From NCBI GenBank assembly GCA_016715825.1, contig JADJXO010000001.1, forward strand, positions 247,001-311,000: 64,000 nt of DNA, in the 5' to 3' direction. Shown here in pieces: positions 35,899-45,348 of this stretch (its first letter is position 1; the number at the start of each line of letters is the position of its first letter). The notes under the pieces are model-generated. The model was not told the origin of the DNA, did not search any database, and worked only from the letters and a program-made list of their open reading frames with translations. Source of the stretch: Nitrospira sp. GTDB taxonomy: Bacteria > Nitrospirota > Nitrospiria > Nitrospirales > Nitrospiraceae. The translations under genes and the position numbers were made by a program.

Positions 35899-36135
35899 CT
35901 ACGAGTCTGCGACGATATGGGTATCGGTCTCCTCGACGCCGTCGATCGCATGGATCTTGGTGATCACAACATCGGAGAGTGCCCGTTCGTCCTGGACACT
36001 AATGAAAACAAAAATGTCCGGACGACCGAAGCAAGAGTGGGCTTGTTCGACGCCGGCAATGCGCTTGAGCGCCGTGGCAACGTCTTTAGTCTTGCCTGCT
36101 TTGACCTTGATAAGAATATAAGCACGGGTTGCCAT
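35899..36135 (-). CDS. Lrp/AsnC ligand-binding (RAM) domain protein
   Basis: 78 residues. A complete ferredoxin-like RAM domain: 'RAYILIKVKAGKTKDVATALKRIAGVEQAHSCFGRPDIFVFISVQDERALSDVVITKIHAIDGVEETDTHIV'. No DNA-binding helix-turn-helix precedes it, so it is a stand-alone effector-binding protein. GGAGGGATGATC precedes the ATG. It may oligomerise with full Lrp-type regulators elsewhere; that is inference. Confidence 0.88.
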   Translation of the reverse strand: MATRAYILIKVKAGKTKDVATALKRIAGVEQAHSCFGRPDIFVFISVQDERALSDVVITKIHAIDGVEETDTHIVADS

Positions 36136-36275
36136 AGGATCATCCCTCCTCTACAAGTGTCAGGCTGAGTTTCTATTTGCCGGTCGGCGGCCCTTGTACC
36201 GGTGAGTTTCAGGTTTCACGTTTCCTGGCGAATCACCAACTAGAAACCAGAAACAGAGCACTTGAACCATGCGCG

Positions 36276-36917
36276 CTAGCGCGCTGCTCCCGGCATCGCG
36301 TTTCGATGACGGGCGTACACGTCGGCAAAGTTCTGCCCTCGTGCCTCAAGTGCGGATCGTCCATCACGCACGAGTCGCATCAATCGCCGAAAATCGTCCA
36401 CGGAGAGGTTGAACTGGCCGAGACCGGGCGCCAGTTCCTGTTGCTCGTCGGCAGATGCACGCCGCTCCGCATCCGCGAGCGCCTCCAGGATATCGGCGGT
36501 CCACCCATGAGTGCGAAATCGCTCAAAGGCCATCGGGGCATTGGTGCCATGCATGTGCGCTACGGCCTGTTGTGCAAACCTCTGGGTGGATGGATCAGTG
36601 CCTTTCGAAAAAACAGATTGAAGCTGGATGACAGACTGAATCACGCGATCGGCTTCTCGACCCCCTTCGGGTGGAAGGACCTGGGCCTGTTCCAGTGTCG
36701 CCAGCACCGCCATGGCTGCGCCAACATAGGGAGATGCGGACTTGGCTCGCTGCGTGAGCATGGAAGCAGATCCGTTCCCGGCGAAGGCAGACGCTCCGTC
36801 CATCAGGAGGAACGCTAAGCCAAGAACGAAAGTCAGGCTCAAGCAGGGGCGAAGTTGCGGGCGGCGTGATGGTCGATCCAAAGGAACTTCGACCGCTGGG
36901 GAGGAACAGAGGCACAT
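36276..36917 (-). CDS. Secreted protein of unknown function
   Basis: About 213 residues from the ATG at 36917. A hydrophobic signal-like stretch (LSLTFVLGLAFLLMDGASAFA) is at ~residues 26-48, then a helical domain ('PYVGAAMAVLATLEQAQVLP', 'FSKGTDPSTQRFAQQAVAHMHG', 'FNLSVDDFRRLMRLVRDG'). No family recognised. A perfect TATAAT (minus strand, 36929-36924) lies only 6 bases before this ATG, so a transcript starting at the ATG (leaderless) is possible; a GTG at 36938 is the alternative. Confidence 0.6.
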   Translation of the reverse strand: MCLCSSPAVEVPLDRPSRRPQLRPCLSLTFVLGLAFLLMDGASAFAGNGSASMLTQRAKSASPYVGAAMAVLATLEQAQVLPPEGGREADRVIQSVIQLQSVFSKGTDPSTQRFAQQAVAHMHGTNAPMAFERFRTHGWTADILEALADAERRASADEQQELAPGLGQFNLSVDDFRRLMRLVRDGRSALEARGQNFADVYARHRNAMPGAAR

Positions 36918-37052
36918 AGGGAGATTATACAGAGTCACTCGGGGCGGTGCCAGCGAGGAAGGCGCGACGGCCTATTCTATTGAAACCCTTACAGAGACTT
37001 CCTATAATCACACGATTTTGACCGCGGTCCAGAACAGAAAGGCCCTGGTTCC

Positions 37053-38581
37053 ATGCTTGCCAAGGTGAGGAGCGCGGCACTTGTCGGGTTAGATGCACAT
37101 CTGGTCGACGTCGAGGTCGATATTTCCGGTGGCCTTCCCCAGTTTTCGGTCGTGGGGTTGCCTGATGCCACGGTGAAGGAGAGTCGGGACCGCGTCCGCT
37201 CCGCGCTCAAGAACACGGGTTTTCACTTTCCCGCCAAACGAATCACCGTGAATCTGGCGCCGGCCGGGGTGAAGAAGGAAGGGTCGGGGCTCGACCTGGC
37301 CATCGCCATCGGTATTCTTGTCGCTGAGGAGGTCATCCCTCAGACCAAGCTAGAAAAGTGTGTACTGGTCGGTGAACTCTCGCTGGACGGCCGTGTGAAG
37401 CCGATCACCGGGGCGCTGTCCTTTGCCCTTGCGTGCCGAACCGGGTATGACTTGCTCCTCCCGACCGATAATGGTGTTGAAGCCGCCTTGGTACAGGGGG
37501 TGAATGTCTACCCACTCCACACCCTTCCGGAAGCGGTTGAGTTTCTGAGGGGAACCCAAGTCACCGTCCCGATCCGAACGAACCCCGATCTGTTGGAATC
37601 TACGAGAGCACCGGACGATGAGGACTATAGCGACGTCCGTGGTCAAGACCATGCCAAGCGTGCGCTGGAGGTGGCGGCCTCCGGTGGGCACAATGTGCTG
37701 ATGGTCGGTCCCCCTGGCTCCGGCAAGACCATGCTCGCGCGTCGATTTCCCTCGATTCTGCCGCTGTTGGACTTAGAGGAGGCGATTGAAACGACTCGTG
37801 TCCATAGCGTGGCCGGCCGACTTGCTCCCGAACGTCCATTGCTGAGGGTACGGCCGTTTCGTGCCCCCCATCATTCCATCTCGGATGCCGGACTGGTGGG
37901 CGGTGGCACGGTTCCCAAGCCGGGGGAAGTCTCACTCGCGCACAACGGAGTGTTGTTTCTGGACGAGTCCCCTGAGTTCAAACGGGGAGTGCTTGAAGGA
38001 CTCCGGCAGCCGCTGGAAGACGGGCATGTTGTACTGACCAGGGCCAGTGGAACGTTGAAGTATCCGGCCCGCTTCATGTTGATTGCTGCGATGAATCCTT
38101 GTCCTTGTGGGTATTATGGAGACCGGACCAGACCGTGCATGTGTACCGGTCCCCAGATTCGTCGCTATCGGGCGAAACTCTCCGGGCCGCTCTTGGATCG
38201 GCTGGATATCCATCTCGATGTACCCCCGGTACCGGTGAGGGAGCTTCGTTCCGAATTGCCCGCATCAGAGGGATCAGCCGCAATCCGGGCGCGTGTCGTC
38301 GCAGCTCGAGCACGTCAGCGACGGCGATACCGGGAGGACGGGATCTATTCAAACGCACAGTTGAAGCCACGGATGATAAAGCGGTATTGTGGGCTCGATC
38401 AGGCTACTCAGGAATTGCTCGAGCAAGCTATGGTGCGACTGCGACTCTCTGCGAGAGCGCATGGACGAATTTACGGGTTGCCCGCACGATCGCCGATCTG
38501 GCAGATTCTGAGCGGATCGAGACGATGCACGTCGCGGAAGCGATCCAATACCGCTCGTTTGACCGTCATCCTGAGGTGTGA
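37053..38581 (+). pseudogene. YifB/ComM-type Mg-chelatase-like AAA+ ATPase, frameshifted near the end
   Basis: Starts 'MLAKVRSAALVGLDAHLVDVEVDISGGLPQFSVVGLPDATVKESRDRV', the YifB N-terminal domain. The AAA+ module has Walker A 'MVGPPGSGKTMLARR' and Walker B-like 'NGVLFLDESPEF', plus 'CPCGYYGD' and the C-terminal 'LSGPLLDRLDIHL'. Family members promote recombination during DNA uptake (ComM) or are less defined. At ~38470 the frame shifts: the expected ending 'RVARTIADLADSERIETMHVAEAIQYRSFDRHP' is encoded in the next frame, stopping at 38581. One C appears missing. In the primary frame the ORF runs artificially into the next gene. Confidence 0.85.
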
Positions 38582-38588
38582 GGCGTTG

Positions 38589-38801
38589 GTGGCATCAGTC
38601 AAAGTATTTCTTTGGTGGTTTGTCGTTGGGGCGACGATGGCCCTGGCGGTCATCTTGGTGCAAGGCGGTATCAGGGAAGTGATGCAGGCTCAAGGGTCCG
38701 TGTGGGAACTCAAACTTGTCGAGCTGTTGACCACTGTCATGGGCGGAGGGTTGTTGGGTGGCTGCATCGCGTTGATTCTCGATCGGATCAAGAAGTCGTA
38801 G
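38589..38801 (+). CDS. Small two-helix membrane protein
   Basis: About 70 residues from a GTG at 38589 (TTG 38586 is adjacent), after GAGGTGTGAGGCG. Two hydrophobic segments (FLWWFVVGATMALAVILV and LLTTVMGGGLLGGCIALIL) and a basic C-terminus (DRIKKS). It appears fused in frame to yifB only because of the yifB frameshift; its true start lies just after the real yifB stop at 38581. No family recognised. Confidence 0.55.
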   Translation: MASVKVFLWWFVVGATMALAVILVQGGIREVMQAQGSVWELKLVELLTTVMGGGLLGGCIALILDRIKKS

Positions 38802-38879
38802 CTCCATCCAGCCGGAGGTTGATTGCTGGTGTGAATGGTTGGGTATTGGACGAATACCTCTTCCATGTGAAAGTGAATG

Positions 38880-39305
38880 ATGGATATCGAAATCGGCTCC
38901 AATCTTTTTCGGAACTCCAACGGGACCATTGAAATCGAGGGTGTACCGCAGATTCAACTGGCCCGACACCCCACAACCGGCATGCTCTTAGTGAATTTTG
39001 CGCTGTTTGATTCCACCGGCCGGATGATGGCCAAGGTGGTGGACAGCACGCTGATGTTCAACGAACGGCGAGCGTACGAGCTGACGAAGACCGATACGAG
39101 TGTCGTCATGAAAGAGGTCGGCTCAGGGAAGATCCTCGTGAAGCTCGAGGCAAAAACACCCGATAGGGTGTCTTTCTCGCAAGGAGAATTCCATACCATG
39201 AAAGGGCGTTTGCTGCAGGTGTCGGCGACGCAATGGAAGATCGACAAGCAGCAAACAAGCGGCATCACCCATGACGCGCAGGGGAGCGCCGCCTCTATTG
39301 GCTAG
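38880..39305 (+). CDS. Protein of unknown function
   Basis: 141 residues. Predicted beta-rich: 'NGTIEIEGVPQIQLARHPTTGMLLVNFALFDSTGRMMAKVVDSTLMFNERRAYELTKTDTSVVMKEVGSGKILVKLEAK', which resembles repeating strand-turn units. No signal, no family recognised. Its stop overlaps the end of convergent clpB by 11 bases. An ATG at 38877 is also in frame. Confidence 0.6.
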   Translation: MDIEIGSNLFRNSNGTIEIEGVPQIQLARHPTTGMLLVNFALFDSTGRMMAKVVDSTLMFNERRAYELTKTDTSVVMKEVGSGKILVKLEAKTPDRVSFSQGEFHTMKGRLLQVSATQWKIDKQQTSGITHDAQGSAASIG

Positions 39306-41907
39306 AGGCCTCTTTGGGCGTGACGGTCGGAACCAATACCAGTCGCCCATCTTTCAGATCGAGCGACGCGGTATCCCCATCCCGTAGTTCTCCCTTCACC
39401 AGCAACCGCGCGATCGGCGTTTCCAGCTCTTGTTGAATGAGGCGTTTAAGGGGCCGTGCTCCATAGATCGGATCATAGCCGCGGGTTCCCAAATGTTGGA
39501 GTGCCGCCGGCGTGATCGCGAGGGGGATTCGCCGCTCCGCCAATCGACTCCGTAGACGCTCCAGTTGAATCTCCACGATCGTGATCAGGTGTTCCGTACC
39601 GAGGGGATGAAATACGACTACTTCATCCACTCGATTCAAGAACTCTGGACGAAAATGTTGCCGCAGCTCTCCCATGACGACCGTTCGAACCTGCTCATAG
39701 GAGGCGCCTTGCTGTTGGGCTTCCAGAATCTGTGGACTGCCGATGTTGGAGGTCATGATCAGTACGGTATTCTTAAAGTCCACGGTACGACCCTGTGAGT
39801 CGGTGAGCCGACCATCGTCGAGAACCTGCAAGAGAACATTGAACACATCATGGTGCGCCTTTTCGATCTCGTCGAACAGGATCACAGAAAATGGGCGCCG
39901 CCGAACGGCTTCCGTGAGTTGTCCGCCCTCCTCGTAGCCGATGTAGCCGGGAGGCGCGCCGATCAAGCGCGCCACGGTGTGTTTTTCCATATACTCGGAC
40001 ATATCGATTCTAACCAGATTGCCTTCGTCATCGAACAGAATTGCGGCCAGCGCCCGTGCGAGTTCGGTCTTGCCGACTCCTGTGGGGCCAAGGAAGAGAA
40101 ACGAGCCGATGGGTCGATTGGGATCTTTGATCCCCGACCGTGCGCGAAGTACCGCATCGGCGACGGCACGGACTCCCTCCTCTTGTCCCACCACGCGCTG
40201 ATGGAGCAGTTCCTCGAGTTTCAGGAGCTTGTCCGTTTCGCCTTCGAGCAGACGTGAGACGGGGATACCGGTCCAACGGCTGACCACTGCGGCGATCTCG
40301 TCTTCATCGACTTCCTCTTTTAAGAGCTTGGTCTCATCCTGTTTCTTTCCTAACTGGTGTTGTTCCAATTCCAGTTCGCGTTCAAGCCGAGGGAGCTCCC
40401 CGTAGCGGAGCTCGGCCACGCGATTGAGGTCGTAGGCTCGTTCAGCCTGTTCAATCTTCTGTTTGATCTCTTCGATGGCTTCTCGTGTTTTGCGGAGCCG
40501 TGCGACGGACGTTTTTTCTGACTCCCATCTGGTCTTGAGGGCCTGTAGATCTCGTTGTTTTTCGGTGAGCTCGGCTTCGAGGGCGGTCAACCGGGCAAGA
40601 CTTCCCTGATCGTTTTCTTTTTTCAGGGCCTCTCGCTCGATTTCAAGCTGCAGGACCTTGCGCGAGACCTCATCCAACTCAGCCGGCAGGCTCTCGATCT
40701 CGGTTCTGAGACGGGCGGCCGCTTCGTCGACCAAGTCGATGGCCTTATCGGGAAGAAAGCGATCTGAAATGTACCGATGGGACAGTTTCGCTGCCGCGAC
40801 CAGGGCGCTGTCTTTGATTCGCACGCCGTGATGGACTTCATACCGTTCTTTCAGGCCACGTAAGATCGAAATGGTGTTTTCCACGGATGGTTGATCGACC
40901 AGCACCGTCTGAAAGCGGCGTTCCAACGCGGCATCTTTTTCGATATGTTTTCGGTATTCGTCGAGCGTCGTGGCTCCGATGAGATGCAACTCTCCTCGCG
41001 CCAGCATCGGTTTCAAGAGATTAGCCGCATCCATTGCGCCTTCAGCTGCTCCGGCCCCTACCACCGTATGTAATTCGTCGATGAACAGGAGAATCTGACC
41101 GTGGGAAGACTGAATCTCTTTCAAGACGGCCTTGAGCCGCTCCTCGAATTCGCCACGAAACTTGGCTCCGGCGACCAGCGATCCCATATCCAACGCAAAG
41201 AGCTTTTTGTGTTTCAGACTCTCAGGAACGTCACCTTTCACGATTCGGAGCGCCAGGCCTTCTACGATCGCAGTTTTTCCGACCCCTGGTTCTCCGATGA
41301 GCACCGGGTTGTTCTTTGTCCGGCGGGAGAGGATTTGGACGACCCGTCTGATTTCGTCATCCCGTCCGATGACCGGATCCAATTTCCCCTGCTCAGCCAG
41401 CTGGGTGAGATCGCGTCCATATTTCACCAGCGACTGATAGGTACTCTCGGGGTCTTGACTGGTGACGCGTTGGTTGCCGCGTACTTGTTGGAGGCTCGCT
41501 AACAGGCGGTCTCGTGTCAGCCCAAGTTTCTTGAAGAGGCCTCCTTCGTGGACCATGGCCAGCAGCAGATGCTCGACGCTCAGGAAGTCATCTTTTAGTG
41601 ACTGTTGCTCCGCTTCCGCATGATTCAAGACCTGGGTGAGTCGATTCGCAATATGAATTTGACCAGGGGCTGCGCCGGAGCCTTGGACCTGGGGGAGTTT
41701 TGCGAGAGCCTGCTCGACGGCCTGCCGAACCGCAGCCAACGCGAGACCTGCTCCCTCGATCAGCGCCGGTATTGCTCCTCCTTCCTGGTCGAGAAGCGCC
41801 AGCAGCACATGCTCCACATCGATACCTTGATGGCTTCTCCGCTGCGCATGAGCGGAGGCGGATTGTAATGCTTCTTGTACTTTGACGGTCATCCGGTTCA
41901 TGTCCAT
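39295..41907 (-). CDS. clpB: ClpB disaggregase
   Basis: 870 residues, the normal length. Order: two Clp-N repeats (residues 1-150), AAA+ module 1 with Walker A 'LIGEPGVGKTAIVEGLA', the coiled-coil middle domain (residues ~410-520), AAA+ module 2 with Walker A 'LGPTGVGKTELARAL' and the pore loop 'GAPPGYIGYEEGG', and the C-terminal 'RPLKRLIQQELETPIARL'. It works with DnaK/DnaJ to solubilise aggregated proteins. The N-domain is duplicated as a separate gene at 2414-2884. Upstream on the minus strand, TTGACT about 120 bases before the ATG and a CCCTATTT nearer to it are weak promoter candidates, the latter reminiscent of a sigma-32 -10 box. Confidence 0.97.
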   Translation of the reverse strand: MDMNRMTVKVQEALQSASAHAQRRSHQGIDVEHVLLALLDQEGGAIPALIEGAGLALAAVRQAVEQALAKLPQVQGSGAAPGQIHIANRLTQVLNHAEAEQQSLKDDFLSVEHLLLAMVHEGGLFKKLGLTRDRLLASLQQVRGNQRVTSQDPESTYQSLVKYGRDLTQLAEQGKLDPVIGRDDEIRRVVQILSRRTKNNPVLIGEPGVGKTAIVEGLALRIVKGDVPESLKHKKLFALDMGSLVAGAKFRGEFEERLKAVLKEIQSSHGQILLFIDELHTVVGAGAAEGAMDAANLLKPMLARGELHLIGATTLDEYRKHIEKDAALERRFQTVLVDQPSVENTISILRGLKERYEVHHGVRIKDSALVAAAKLSHRYISDRFLPDKAIDLVDEAAARLRTEIESLPAELDEVSRKVLQLEIEREALKKENDQGSLARLTALEAELTEKQRDLQALKTRWESEKTSVARLRKTREAIEEIKQKIEQAERAYDLNRVAELRYGELPRLERELELEQHQLGKKQDETKLLKEEVDEDEIAAVVSRWTGIPVSRLLEGETDKLLKLEELLHQRVVGQEEGVRAVADAVLRARSGIKDPNRPIGSFLFLGPTGVGKTELARALAAILFDDEGNLVRIDMSEYMEKHTVARLIGAPPGYIGYEEGGQLTEAVRRRPFSVILFDEIEKAHHDVFNVLLQVLDDGRLTDSQGRTVDFKNTVLIMTSNIGSPQILEAQQQGASYEQVRTVVMGELRQHFRPEFLNRVDEVVVFHPLGTEHLITIVEIQLERLRSRLAERRIPLAITPAALQHLGTRGYDPIYGARPLKRLIQQELETPIARLLVKGELRDGDTASLDLKDGRLVLVPTVTPKEASSQ

Positions 41908-42055
41908 GGCGATTCACCTGCAAATAGGGTCAAGTGCCTTCTCTTGAAGTATGTGATAATCATCCGGTGGAGCAAGTCAACCAAGAACGATTTCTCTGCC
42001 TGCGATGTGACTAGTCCTTGACCTCTGAGACGATCCCGACTAGGGTACGGTTCGC

Positions 42056-42886
42056 ATGAGCAATCTTGTTTCAGCTACGGTTCATCTCTACCGACACGTC
42101 TTCTCCGCAACCTGGCGTTCGCTTACGAAGAGTTGGGTGGTGATGATCGCGCTCATCGTCTTTGCGGTGCTGTTCCTTGGTGCCGCGAGGATTGTCGGCC
42201 CGTTGGGAATGGCGGGTGGGTTTCTCCTCGGGATCATCAACGCCCTCTTGGTCGGCGCGACGCTTCGGTTGATCGAGCAATCGTTGAATGGCGCGCGGAC
42301 GCTTCGACTGACGGACGTGACGGAAAGCTTCGGGCATTACTTTTGGGATGTGATCGGCGTTGGATTTGTCCTCTGGCTACCGACGATGCTGCTTGATATG
42401 GGCATGCAAGCGAATCCGTACGGGCAGTTTATTTCTTCGGCATTTCTTCTCCTCGTCTTCATTCTCCTGAACCCGGCCCCGGAGGTCATCTACCAGGTTC
42501 GACACAATTCACCGCTGGACGTCTTTAAGACGTCCTATGAGTTTGTGTTGGAGCATTGGATCGAGTGGTTCCTCCCGTTTGCGATCCTCATTCTGCCCGT
42601 GGTGCTTTCTCCCAGCGGTCTCCAGGAGTTTTTTTCGCTTTCCGGTCTGGTTGGTCGGGGCGCAGGACTCAATTTCTTCCAAATGCTTATGCTGCCGGTT
42701 ACGGCGATAGGGGGTTGGTTGTCCTATGTGGGGATTGATTCGGAAGGGCAGGGGATCATTCTGCTCTTACTGACCCCTCCGGTGGCGATGGCCATCCTCC
42801 TCTTTCGTGGACATCTTTTTGCGGCGCTTCACGGATCTTCGAGACGGCAACGGATGTTTGCGCGGCAATTTGATGCCAGACAGTAG
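42056..42886 (+). CDS. Integral membrane protein of unknown function
   Basis: 276 residues with about six hydrophobic segments: 'VVMIALIVFAVLFLGAARIV', 'GMAGGFLLGIINALLVGATL', 'DVIGVGFVLWLPTMLLDMG', 'ISSAFLLLVFILLNPAPEVIY', 'WFLPFAILILPVVL' and 'GIILLLLTPPVAMAILLF'. The general layout recalls multi-helix proteins of the DUF4013 type, but I do not claim a family. Divergent from clpB, no operon partner. Confidence 0.65.
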   Translation: MSNLVSATVHLYRHVFSATWRSLTKSWVVMIALIVFAVLFLGAARIVGPLGMAGGFLLGIINALLVGATLRLIEQSLNGARTLRLTDVTESFGHYFWDVIGVGFVLWLPTMLLDMGMQANPYGQFISSAFLLLVFILLNPAPEVIYQVRHNSPLDVFKTSYEFVLEHWIEWFLPFAILILPVVLSPSGLQEFFSLSGLVGRGAGLNFFQMLMLPVTAIGGWLSYVGIDSEGQGIILLLLTPPVAMAILLFRGHLFAALHGSSRRQRMFARQFDARQ

Positions 42887-43070
42887 AGAGGCGTGTAAGA
42901 AGATACCTGTTGCGAGTCCTTGGATTACTTTAGTACAGGTAGGCATTCAGAATCATTCATTAGCACCCCCGGTTGTTCGTGACTTGTGAGTCGGGGCTGA
43001 AATAGTGTATGTTTTATCCTGCACTTGAGTTCAGCCCAGTTATGATCCCGTCAGGATGAGGGGCGGACTC

Positions 43071-44546
43071 ATGCGGCTTTCGATCTTTTGGCGGTTGGTC
43101 CTGACCGCCTTGGTTATCATCACCGTCATGGGAGGAGTCAATCTCTACGCGCTCTTTCAGCTTCGACAATTGGCGTCGATGAGCTCGGAGATGGCGTCGT
43201 ATCACTATCCGGCGGTCGAGTCCGCCAAGCGGCTGTTGGCGTCCCTCTTTGCGCAGTTGAATAGCGAGAAAAAATTTGTTGCCACAAAAGATCGCACGTT
43301 CTTAACCAACTTACAGGAGGAGCTGGATGAGTTCCAACGAAGTCTCCAGCTTCTACGGAGCCAGGAACGCTCCCTACAAGGGCTGACACTACTCCGCGGG
43401 ACAGGCGATTTGCTCGCAACGCGGATGGCGCTGTTTCAGGATCATTTCCAAGGGGTAGACGAAGGGGCTCCTCGCATAGGGACAGACTATGAGAGCCAAC
43501 GAGACACCATTATGGACCAGATGTCTGCCTCCATTCAGAGCTATATCGATCTGCATGAGGCTCGGATGAGTGTGGAGGTGAGTGAATCGCGTGCCAGCGC
43601 TGCTCAGGCAGAGGCCGTCACGGAACAACTCGTCTTGGTGGCGTTGGTCTTTGGGTTGGGACTTGCCGGTGTCGCCAGCTACACCATTTTGCTTCCGCTC
43701 AGACAATTGCAAGGCCATATCAGGAAAATCGGCCAAGGGAATTTGGGCACATCACTCCAGATTAAGGCTCCCGCCGAGCTGCGAGAGTTGGTTGATACGG
43801 TGAACTGGATGGGCCAAAAACTGCAGGAACTCGATGATATGAAAACCGAGTTCCTTGCGCACGTCTCGCATGAACTACGGACGCCGATGGCCTCGATTCG
43901 GGAGGGGACACACTTACTGCTCGATGAAATCCCTGGTCCGTTGGTGCCCGAACAACGAACGACCCTTCGAATCATGGCTGAAAGCAGCCGGCGATTGATC
44001 CATCTGATTTCCACGATTTTGGATCTCTCAAAAATGGAAGCTGGGATGATGGAGTACCGCATTGTCCCAGTCGATCTCCATCGTATTGGGGAAATTTCCA
44101 TCGACAAAGTCCGGCTCCTTGCCGATGCCAAGCATGTCCAGCTTGTACTGGAAGAGATCGGTGATCGAGTGTGGGTGAAGGCGGATGCGTCTCGTCTTGA
44201 ACAAGTCTTGGATAATCTACTGTCGAACGCGCTCAAGTTCAGTCCTGAAGGGGGAGTGGTCAAAGTTCAGATGAAGTCTGATCCACAGGCAGGGGTTCTA
44301 GAGGTGGCGGTCTCCGATACCGGACCAGGGGTGGTTCCGGAAGATCTTCCACATATATTCGAGCGGTTCTATCAAGGTCGTACGAAAGTGAGACACACCG
44401 CGGGGAGCGGGTTGGGGTTGGCGTTGGTAAAAAAAGTTGTCGAGGCGCATGGGGGAAGAATCTGGATCGAGAGTGAGAAGGGGAAGGGGACAACTGTACG
44501 GTTTATCCTACGCTTGACCAGGCCAGAAAAGGATGGGCAATCGTGA
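43071..44546 (+). CDS. Sensor histidine kinase (GlrK-like)
   Basis: 491 residues: a first transmembrane helix (LVLTALVIITVMGGVNLYALF), a helical periplasmic domain of ~150 residues, a second helix (LVLVALVFGLGLAGVASYTI), HAMP, then the phospho-acceptor His in 'FLAHVSHELRTPMASI', the N-box 'NLLSNALKFSPEGG', and G-boxes 'DTGPGVVPEDLPHIFERFY' and 'GSGLGLALVKKVVEAHGG'. It is followed by an outer-membrane-type lipoprotein (stop/start overlap) and a sigma-54 activator, the same three-gene order as E. coli glrK-qseG-glrR. The start at 43071 gives the first helix directly after the ATG. Confidence 0.88.
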   Translation: MRLSIFWRLVLTALVIITVMGGVNLYALFQLRQLASMSSEMASYHYPAVESAKRLLASLFAQLNSEKKFVATKDRTFLTNLQEELDEFQRSLQLLRSQERSLQGLTLLRGTGDLLATRMALFQDHFQGVDEGAPRIGTDYESQRDTIMDQMSASIQSYIDLHEARMSVEVSESRASAAQAEAVTEQLVLVALVFGLGLAGVASYTILLPLRQLQGHIRKIGQGNLGTSLQIKAPAELRELVDTVNWMGQKLQELDDMKTEFLAHVSHELRTPMASIREGTHLLLDEIPGPLVPEQRTTLRIMAESSRRLIHLISTILDLSKMEAGMMEYRIVPVDLHRIGEISIDKVRLLADAKHVQLVLEEIGDRVWVKADASRLEQVLDNLLSNALKFSPEGGVVKVQMKSDPQAGVLEVAVSDTGPGVVPEDLPHIFERFYQGRTKVRHTAGSGLGLALVKKVVEAHGGRIWIESEKGKGTTVRFILRLTRPEKDGQS

Positions 44547-45322
44547 AAAGAACGGTATCGTGCGGGACAATCGGTCCGATGCTGGTGTTCATCCTACTGG
44601 CTGGGTGCGCGGCCTGGACGACACCCGCTCAGGGCTCTCGCTCATACTTCATGACGAATCCACAGGAACTTAAAGTTTTTCAATCGCTTGGAAGAAAACA
44701 GGAGGGTTTGATCTCCAGATGCATTGGGCCGAGCCCCTGCGATCATCTCTATTTTTCTCGAGCCTTACTCGGTCTTTACGAAAGTCGCGAAATCGCTGAA
44801 AAATATTTCAAACTGGTGGTGGCAACCGCACCGAAAGGGAAATTTGCGGCCTCGAGCGAGGCGTGGCTTCAATTATTACAACAACCTGTGGATCCTGGAG
44901 CGAAATCCTGGGTCGAAGCCGTCTCGACGGCCCCTGCCATCGCAGGTGCTCACGCGGCATTGGCGTCGACTGCTGACCGTCTGGTGCGAGACTTGCTTGA
45001 TCGAGAGTTGGACATTCAACAGCTTCGTTCCACCCAGGGTGACGAATCGGAGACGGTTGAGGCATTGCACCGTGAGCTTGAGGATCGAGAACAGAAGATT
45101 GAGTCACTGCAGACCAAAAAGGAATCGGGGAGGATTTCCGTTGGACCGGCGACGATCCAAAGCCTCCAAAAACAGCTCGCAGAACGAGACCGAAAGATTG
45201 AAGAGCTCTCGACACAGCTTGATGCGTTGAAACGAATTGATCAGGAGATGCGGGAAAAAGTGCGTCCGATCCGTCCGCCATTGACGACCGTCCCGGTTCC
45301 AGGCCCCGAGACGATCCCCTAA
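44543..45322 (+). CDS. Lipoprotein (QseG-position) with coiled coil
   Basis: 259 residues from a GTG overlapping the kinase stop by 4 bases. A lipoprotein signal (MLVFILLAGC) is followed by a helical domain (YFSRALLGLYESREIAEKYFKLVVA) and, from ~residue 150, a coiled coil (LHRELEDREQKIESLQTKK ... LQKQLAERDRKIEELSTQLDALK), ending in a Pro-rich tail. Placed between kinase and regulator genes like QseG, which in enterobacteria senses the outer envelope. Sequence homology to QseG itself is weak by eye, so function is inferred from context. Confidence 0.7.
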   Translation: MKRTVSCGTIGPMLVFILLAGCAAWTTPAQGSRSYFMTNPQELKVFQSLGRKQEGLISRCIGPSPCDHLYFSRALLGLYESREIAEKYFKLVVATAPKGKFAASSEAWLQLLQQPVDPGAKSWVEAVSTAPAIAGAHAALASTADRLVRDLLDRELDIQQLRSTQGDESETVEALHRELEDREQKIESLQTKKESGRISVGPATIQSLQKQLAERDRKIEELSTQLDALKRIDQEMREKVRPIRPPLTTVPVPGPETIP

Positions 45323-45348
45323 CGAACATCGGAAGGAATAGTGATTGT

